From: Neelides folsomi | Lineage: Eukaryota; Arthropoda; Collembola; Neelipleona; Neelidae | Assembly: GCA_034687125.1 (NCBI GenBank) | Contig: JAQGBZ010000010.1 | Span: 496,001-560,000 of the forward strand | Direction: 5' to 3' | Length of the DNA: 64,000 bases | Part shown: piece after piece, positions 59,501 through 64,000 of the stretch | Numbering within the stretch: the stretch's first letter is position 1 | How the letters are laid out: every line of letters begins with the position of its first letter | Program-made: the position numbers and the translations under genes | Notes under the pieces: generated by a model | Databases searched by the model: none | What the model was told of the DNA's origin: nothing | What the model saw: the letters and a program-made list of their open reading frames with translations, nothing else

Positions 59501-60877
59501 AACTACTTTATATAGAATATAACAAGGCGAAAAGCACAACTTTCATCTTTGTTTAGGCATTCCGTTTACATTTTGTATCTAGTAAATGTGTTTAAGTAGA
59601 AGTTCGTTAATGCGAACAAACCTCTAATATTAAGATAAGAAAGTCATGTGAGTTTTGGAAAATGAATGGAATAAATCTTTGTTTGTGTTTCTCAATGATT
59701 TTATTTGCTTTACAAGTTTGAGGAAAGTCGTGGTTAAAGTTCCATCATTAACTCATGTAGTGGATAACAAAGAAAGATGATCATGAACGTGTATGCTTTG
59801 TGTCACTTTTATCTCAACTATACTTTTGTTGTATGAAGAATCTCTAATATTTGTCATTTGGGTTCTCGTGATAATAGATTGGGTTCATCAAGCTAATGTT
59901 CATTTATATGAGATTAGATCGGGATAGACAATGTTAGTGAGTAATTTAATGATACAATTTAAGATATAAGTAATATGCATTCAAACGGCATACGGGTGTC
60001 GGGTGTATTATGTATAAGTATTGAGTTTGTGCTATTGTGCTACGTGCTTTATGAAGTAAGTATTCATGCTGTAAAATAGCACGACTCTCAGAAGGGCATG
60101 AATTTTCCAAATCGTACATTCTTCGATATCGAATGGAAATATTTTAGATAAATGATAAGAATTGGGAAGCACATGGTCGAAAGAAAGTGTCATTGAATCA
60201 AATGCGTAAGCAAACAAATGGGACAATTCAACACTGGAGATTTTCCCTCTTCAATTTCCTAAACAATTAAAGAATAAAGAGCCCATTGATAACCTCAACA
60301 GTTTAAAGTCACACAAATTCCATTCATTGTCAATTATGAGGACATGAATGCTGTAAATGGCGGTGGGTCTTGATGTTTCGTTCACCAACCAACTTCCCCC
60401 CGTGATCCGGATGATATGATTGTGAAATATGTAGTTTAGGATAAGAAACCAGATCGACCCATCCCCTTTCATCTTCGAATGAGAAGAGAGCAAATATAAG
60501 GGTATTGAACATCCTTATCTCAAAAATTCCTAAATATTAAGCAGAAGCATAAAATATGTAGTGCCCATATTGACGTCTATCAAAGTATAATCAATGAACT
60601 TTCCCCTCTTTACTGCCACCCACGAATGAATAGAAATTGGTAAAAGAAGAGATTCAATAATTTATGACACTAAACAAGAAATAAATCAACTAGAACTCAT
60701 TAGTTTTAATGTTAATATAAAAATTACAATTCACAAAATATCCTACTCAATACTGTGAGGATGCGCAGTTCTCACAGGACTGTGGGTCCATTTCTCAGCG
60801 TCCTGCATAATTAGAGCCTGCATTTCTAATTAGCTGCATCATATCCCTGATCAAAGAGGAATGTGATATTAATGTTG

Positions 60878-60951
60878 GGTCGGTTGTCTAATAGGGAATT
60901 AGGCTGCATCCTGGAAAGATGTGGCTCCTGGTTCGAGCCGGCGCCCTCACT
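60878..60951 (+). pseudogene. tRNA-like sequence (tRNA pseudogene or tRNA-derived SINE head)
   Basis: A D-arm pairs fully (GTCT with AGGC) and the adjacent anticodon arm pairs fully (GCATC with GATGT) around a seven-base loop CTGGAAA, with T33 in place and a would-be GGA (serine) anticodon. A near-consensus A box and B box (GGTTCGAGCC) are present. The acceptor stem pairs only at its outer end and the T-stem is poor or shifted, so this is unlikely to be a working tRNA. Confidence 0.4.
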
Positions 60952-61193
60952 CTGCGTGAGGAATCCATCATAATGTAATAATACCTATTAAAATGTTATT
61001 TTATCTCAATCCTAAATGGCATTTATAAAAATACAAAAATATACGCAGTTGTAAAGAGTGATTCTTTAAGTAATACATTAACCACATTAGTACTACTCTA
61101 CTTTATCCAAATATCATTATTAATAAATTAATAAAGCATTTTGTAAGTTTTATTTTATTAATAAATAACTATTATACAATGTACAATATATGC

Positions 61194-61267
61194 AGGGTGG
61201 GCCATAAGTTGATTTCTTTTTTATACGATTGTTTATTTAAAAAAGAAATCAAGTTATGGCCCACCCT
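61194..61267. repeat. 29-bp inverted repeat, same family as 38228-38297
   Basis: Arms 61194-61222 and 61239-61267 match at 28 of 29 positions (AGGGTGGGCCATAAG at the outer end), with a 16-base centre. It shares its outer end and T-rich block with the repeat in the F-box gene intron. Confidence 0.88.
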
Positions 61268-62585
61268 CACCTTGTACAATGTAAAATATAGTTCAAGTAT
61301 TGTCACATGACTTGTGTAATAGTAATGACAATGACTGAATCCAGCACATTTTAGTCAATATAATATAATATTGCAATACAATTGAATAGAGAGAAATGTG
61401 ATCATCAATATGTTGGTAAAATGAATGTTAAAGATTATCTACTCATATTGACGTTTAAAAGCTCATATTAAAAGAAAAGTATTTATGCCAATATTTGAAT
61501 ACGTATACCCATACATTATATAGGTTCAATTTCTGATACAACACACTTAAAGGTTAAGAAGTCAATAGCTTTTCAACTCATCACATCATCTTTTATCTTT
61601 TTCAATTTTACAGTTTAAAATACAAAGAAAATTCACGTTGCATTATGAATTATTTATTTCCTATATTTTTCAAAGAGAATCCGAAATACAACACCAATTG
61701 AATCGAAAATTTCCAAATTGAACGACAAAATATTTGTTAAAATCACAATTTGAGTTAACATCTCAAGGTAAGTAAGAATTGTTGAATGGAGAATCGTATG
61801 TACAAGGTACTCACAATACATGGCTCATATGAGTGTCATTAACCATCACGGCCAACAGTATTATGTCTATCCAAGTTCGTTTAAATTATACAGAAGATTC
61901 TGAGAAAAGTGTGACTATTTTGAAAGGAATTTACCCAATTGCATCATTCTTTCATTCATCAAGATATTTTTTATGAAAGAAACCATTTTCACGAATATAT
62001 TTTATACTTATCGTTAGCTAATTGGTATGCATACTTACTCATATACTGATTGTGAGCTATAAGTACATCTTATTTTTATTTACAAGTCGCAGTAAAAATT
62101 ACGATCAATAGAAGATTAAAAGTTTGTACTTTTTTTTTTTTACTGAATACCATATTTGTCCCAAGATTGGGAGTCAAAGTATAAATACTTGAAGAATCCT
62201 AAATGTTTGGTTAGTCATTCTTAAAATATTTTAACCAGAGGAAGTCGGTTAGAAGTGAAGGATCGTTTTCGGACTAAGTATTTTCTCGGGCACATCTCTT
62301 TCTTAGAGTTACATCATCAAAAGAAAGGGTCTTAAAGGAGCAAACTAGCGCCAACACGTCTGGGAACTCTTAATAGAAATCCCTCTTACCCTACCCTAAC
62401 GCTCTCATTCATCTTTTGACCGTGTTACGTGTCGGAGGCTCTCAACATACGCTCCAATCAAACCGCTCGTATTGCCCCACCTCTCTTCATCATCCCCACT
62501 ACCTGAATCATTCAAGGAATTTTGATCAAGTTTACGATAAATTTTTTCTCCATTTTATCGGGTCAACCCCCTGAAAAGATTAGAA

Positions 62586-62592
62586 TATAAAA
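62586..62592 (+). promoter_or_regulatory. TATA box of the secreted-protein gene
   Basis: TATAAAA followed about 30 bases later by TCAAA, an acceptable initiator near 62618. This gives a 5' UTR of about 86 bases to the ATG at 62704. Confidence 0.5.
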
Positions 62593-62703
62593 TTAATATT
62601 GCAAGAAGAATAAAGTCAAAAACTGCAGCTGCATCAATTTCTTGACTAAACAACGAAAATATATCAAATATACTGAAACTCTTTAAAGGAGAACAGAAAC
62701 AAA

Positions 62704-62781
62704 ATGAAGGCTGCAATTTTCCTTTTTTTCGTCTTCACTTCCCTTTCAACTCAAGTTCAGTCGGCTGCTCTTATTCAAAAG
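62704..62781 (+). CDS. Signal-peptide exon of a secreted protein (partial, continues to the right)
   Basis: A single first exon of 26 codons: MKAAIFLFFVFTSLSTQVQS then AALIQK, ending at an AAG|GTAATT donor in phase 0. Hydrophobic core, small residues before the likely cleavage at QSA/A, and a TATA box 118 bases upstream all fit a secreted product such as a cuticle, digestive or defence peptide. The mature region is not in the window, so the family cannot be named. No clear second exon was found before 64000. Confidence 0.65.
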
Positions 62782-64000
62782 GTAATTTTACCTTTAATAA
62801 ACAAACAACAATGTGTTGTATAATATGATTAATAAACATTAGCTTGAATATCATTAAGTTTGGTTAAATCCTATATGAATAATAATAATAATACACTTGT
62901 GGTCAATCCATTAAGCATGAGTTATAAAAATGTTTATTTACATTTCTGGTCATTGCATTAATTTAAGGATAGCAAAAGGCAATGTAAATCATTTAAATTC
63001 ACTCGTTTTCAATGAATTATTAAGAAAATTGCGGCGTAAATTGATGTAGAAATACATTAAGCATATATGCAACTTGATTTTTTTAGTGTTAATTAGTATT
63101 CCGAATCATATGTTAATCGTGTAATCATTTGAACAAAAAAGTAAATATTTAGTAATCACATGGATCATATGATTTCGTCTTCTGAGCTTCCTATTTATAA
63201 GAGTGGTAATGTATCAGTATACCGTTGTACAAATTCATATAACTAACGCACATCTTATCATTGGAGCTCCATGCTTTTCTTGATTTGGAGGGAGTTGAGC
63301 CTCGTTGATCGTAGGTAAGTTTCATTCATTCCAAATTCCGACCTCTTTTCCATCTCACTCATTATTTTAACTAACGTAAGCTAATATTAGAAGCATAAGG
63401 GGGAAATGTGTAAAGATGATGCAACTTTGAGGAAACGAAAGATCATCTTATTGAACTCATCCCCATGTTCCTTTAATCCCCATGAGTTATATTTGAAATT
63501 CGAACACGCATTTTGTTCACGTTGGTAATAAAAAATTATTCAATTAATCCTAAGATGATCCTCATTTGTAGATAATTAAACAAAATAGGATATACAGGAG
63601 AAGTGTAGAGAATCATTTGATATTACATTCTTACTAATACTTACATTAATTTACAACTTACAAGCTTTTACAAATTCTACTACACATGTCTCATTAAAAG
63701 GCAATTACAGACTCATAGTTTTCACATAGGTTCACTAGGGATCGGAATAGAGTAGTATTCAAGAATGGCATTCAACCCAGTTAGCTCCGATTGTCATATA
63801 AATTATCTGGTTTAGTAAAATAGAACGACCGTCTATGCAATATAGCATTTACTTACATATCTTATAGTGCGATATTTAATGTCGAATGTATGGTATATAT
63901 TTAGAAGGACGTCTTCCTTTGCATCTTAAAGCTAGACAATGTTTAACTTTAAATCCCTCCACGTCGTTCACGTTCAATGCCAATTTGAAACGCGTAAAAG
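62782..64000. other. Right-edge intron or intergenic region
   Basis: Mostly A+T-rich. It probably begins as intron 1 of the secreted-protein gene. A promoter-like cluster lies at 63192-63218 with a strong GTAAGT donor at 63315. No other feature is supported. Confidence 0.45.
63192..63314 (+). promoter_or_regulatory. Possible core promoter and short first exon
   Basis: TATTTATAAG (63192) is followed by an arthropod-type initiator TCAGT (63214), and a perfect donor GTAAGT starts at 63315. TATA-to-initiator spacing is slightly short. It might be an alternative first exon of the secreted-protein gene, or chance. Confidence 0.25.

Larger units (their letters stand above)
52453..62585. other. Ten-kilobase A+T-rich gene-free region
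   Basis: No gene supported. Open frames up to 117 codons (for example 56034-56387) have no recognisable domain. It contains two palindromic repeats (56415-56529 and 61194-61267) and a tRNA-like sequence (60878-60951). A G+C-richer patch at about 57.25-57.6 kb stands out and might be regulatory. The beginning includes the 3' UTR of the phosphatase gene. It could equally be a long intron of an unrecognised gene. Confidence 0.5.

Noticed and set aside
52453-62500. CRISPR arrays, rRNA or intact transposons in the gene-free region
   Set aside because: No regularly spaced repeats, rRNA-like sequence or intact transposase frames were seen; only short palindromic repeats and one tRNA-like sequence.

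Overview
The window is animal nuclear DNA: split genes with short GT-AG introns, signal-peptide exons, poly(A) signals and metazoan-only families. Gene content (Wnt6, Wnt10, a fax/FAXC-like gene, a PTP1B/Ptp61F-type phosphatase) fits an arthropod, possibly a crustacean, but the species cannot be read from the sequence. Exons were joined by hand from splice sites, reading phase and family resemblance. No alignment or transcript was available.

Layout. (1) 1-27 kb is a gene-poor Wnt block: a Wnt6 gene on the minus strand (three exons seen, 3' end beyond the left edge) and a complete five-exon Wnt10 gene on the plus strand, head to head with about 10.8 kb between their start codons. Long introns and the intergenic stretch carry scattered G+C-rich patches and no other supported gene. 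(2) 28.3-42.3 kb is gene-dense: a two-exon cysteine-rich protein of unknown function, an ER-lumenal DnaJ protein (DNAJB11/ERdj3), an intronless divergent class-A GPCR, a five-exon F-box/leucine-rich-repeat protein, a two-exon charged protein of unknown function, and a six-exon fax/FAXC-like gene on the minus strand. (3) 42.9-44.8 kb is a small transposon graveyard with two PIF/Harbinger transposase remnants in opposite orientation, palindromes and a truncated MITE. (4) 45.5-52.5 kb holds a two-exon TMEM70 gene (minus) and a nine-exon ER-anchored tyrosine phosphatase (plus). (5) 52.5-64 kb is A+T-rich and nearly gene-free, with palindromic MITE-like repeats and a tRNA-like sequence. At the right edge is the signal-peptide exon of a secreted protein with its own TATA box.

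The two Wnt genes are the only obvious functional neighbourhood: they belong to the ancient Wnt9-Wnt1-Wnt6-Wnt10 cluster and may share the regulatory DNA between them. The remaining genes are unrelated housekeeping, receptor and secretory functions that happen to be packed together. I found no clearly new biological system. The best leads are the inverted Wnt6/Wnt10 arrangement, a recently active MITE with 48-bp perfect terminal repeats, a GPCR lacking several hallmark residues, a possible alternative membrane tail in the phosphatase, and two unrecognised proteins.
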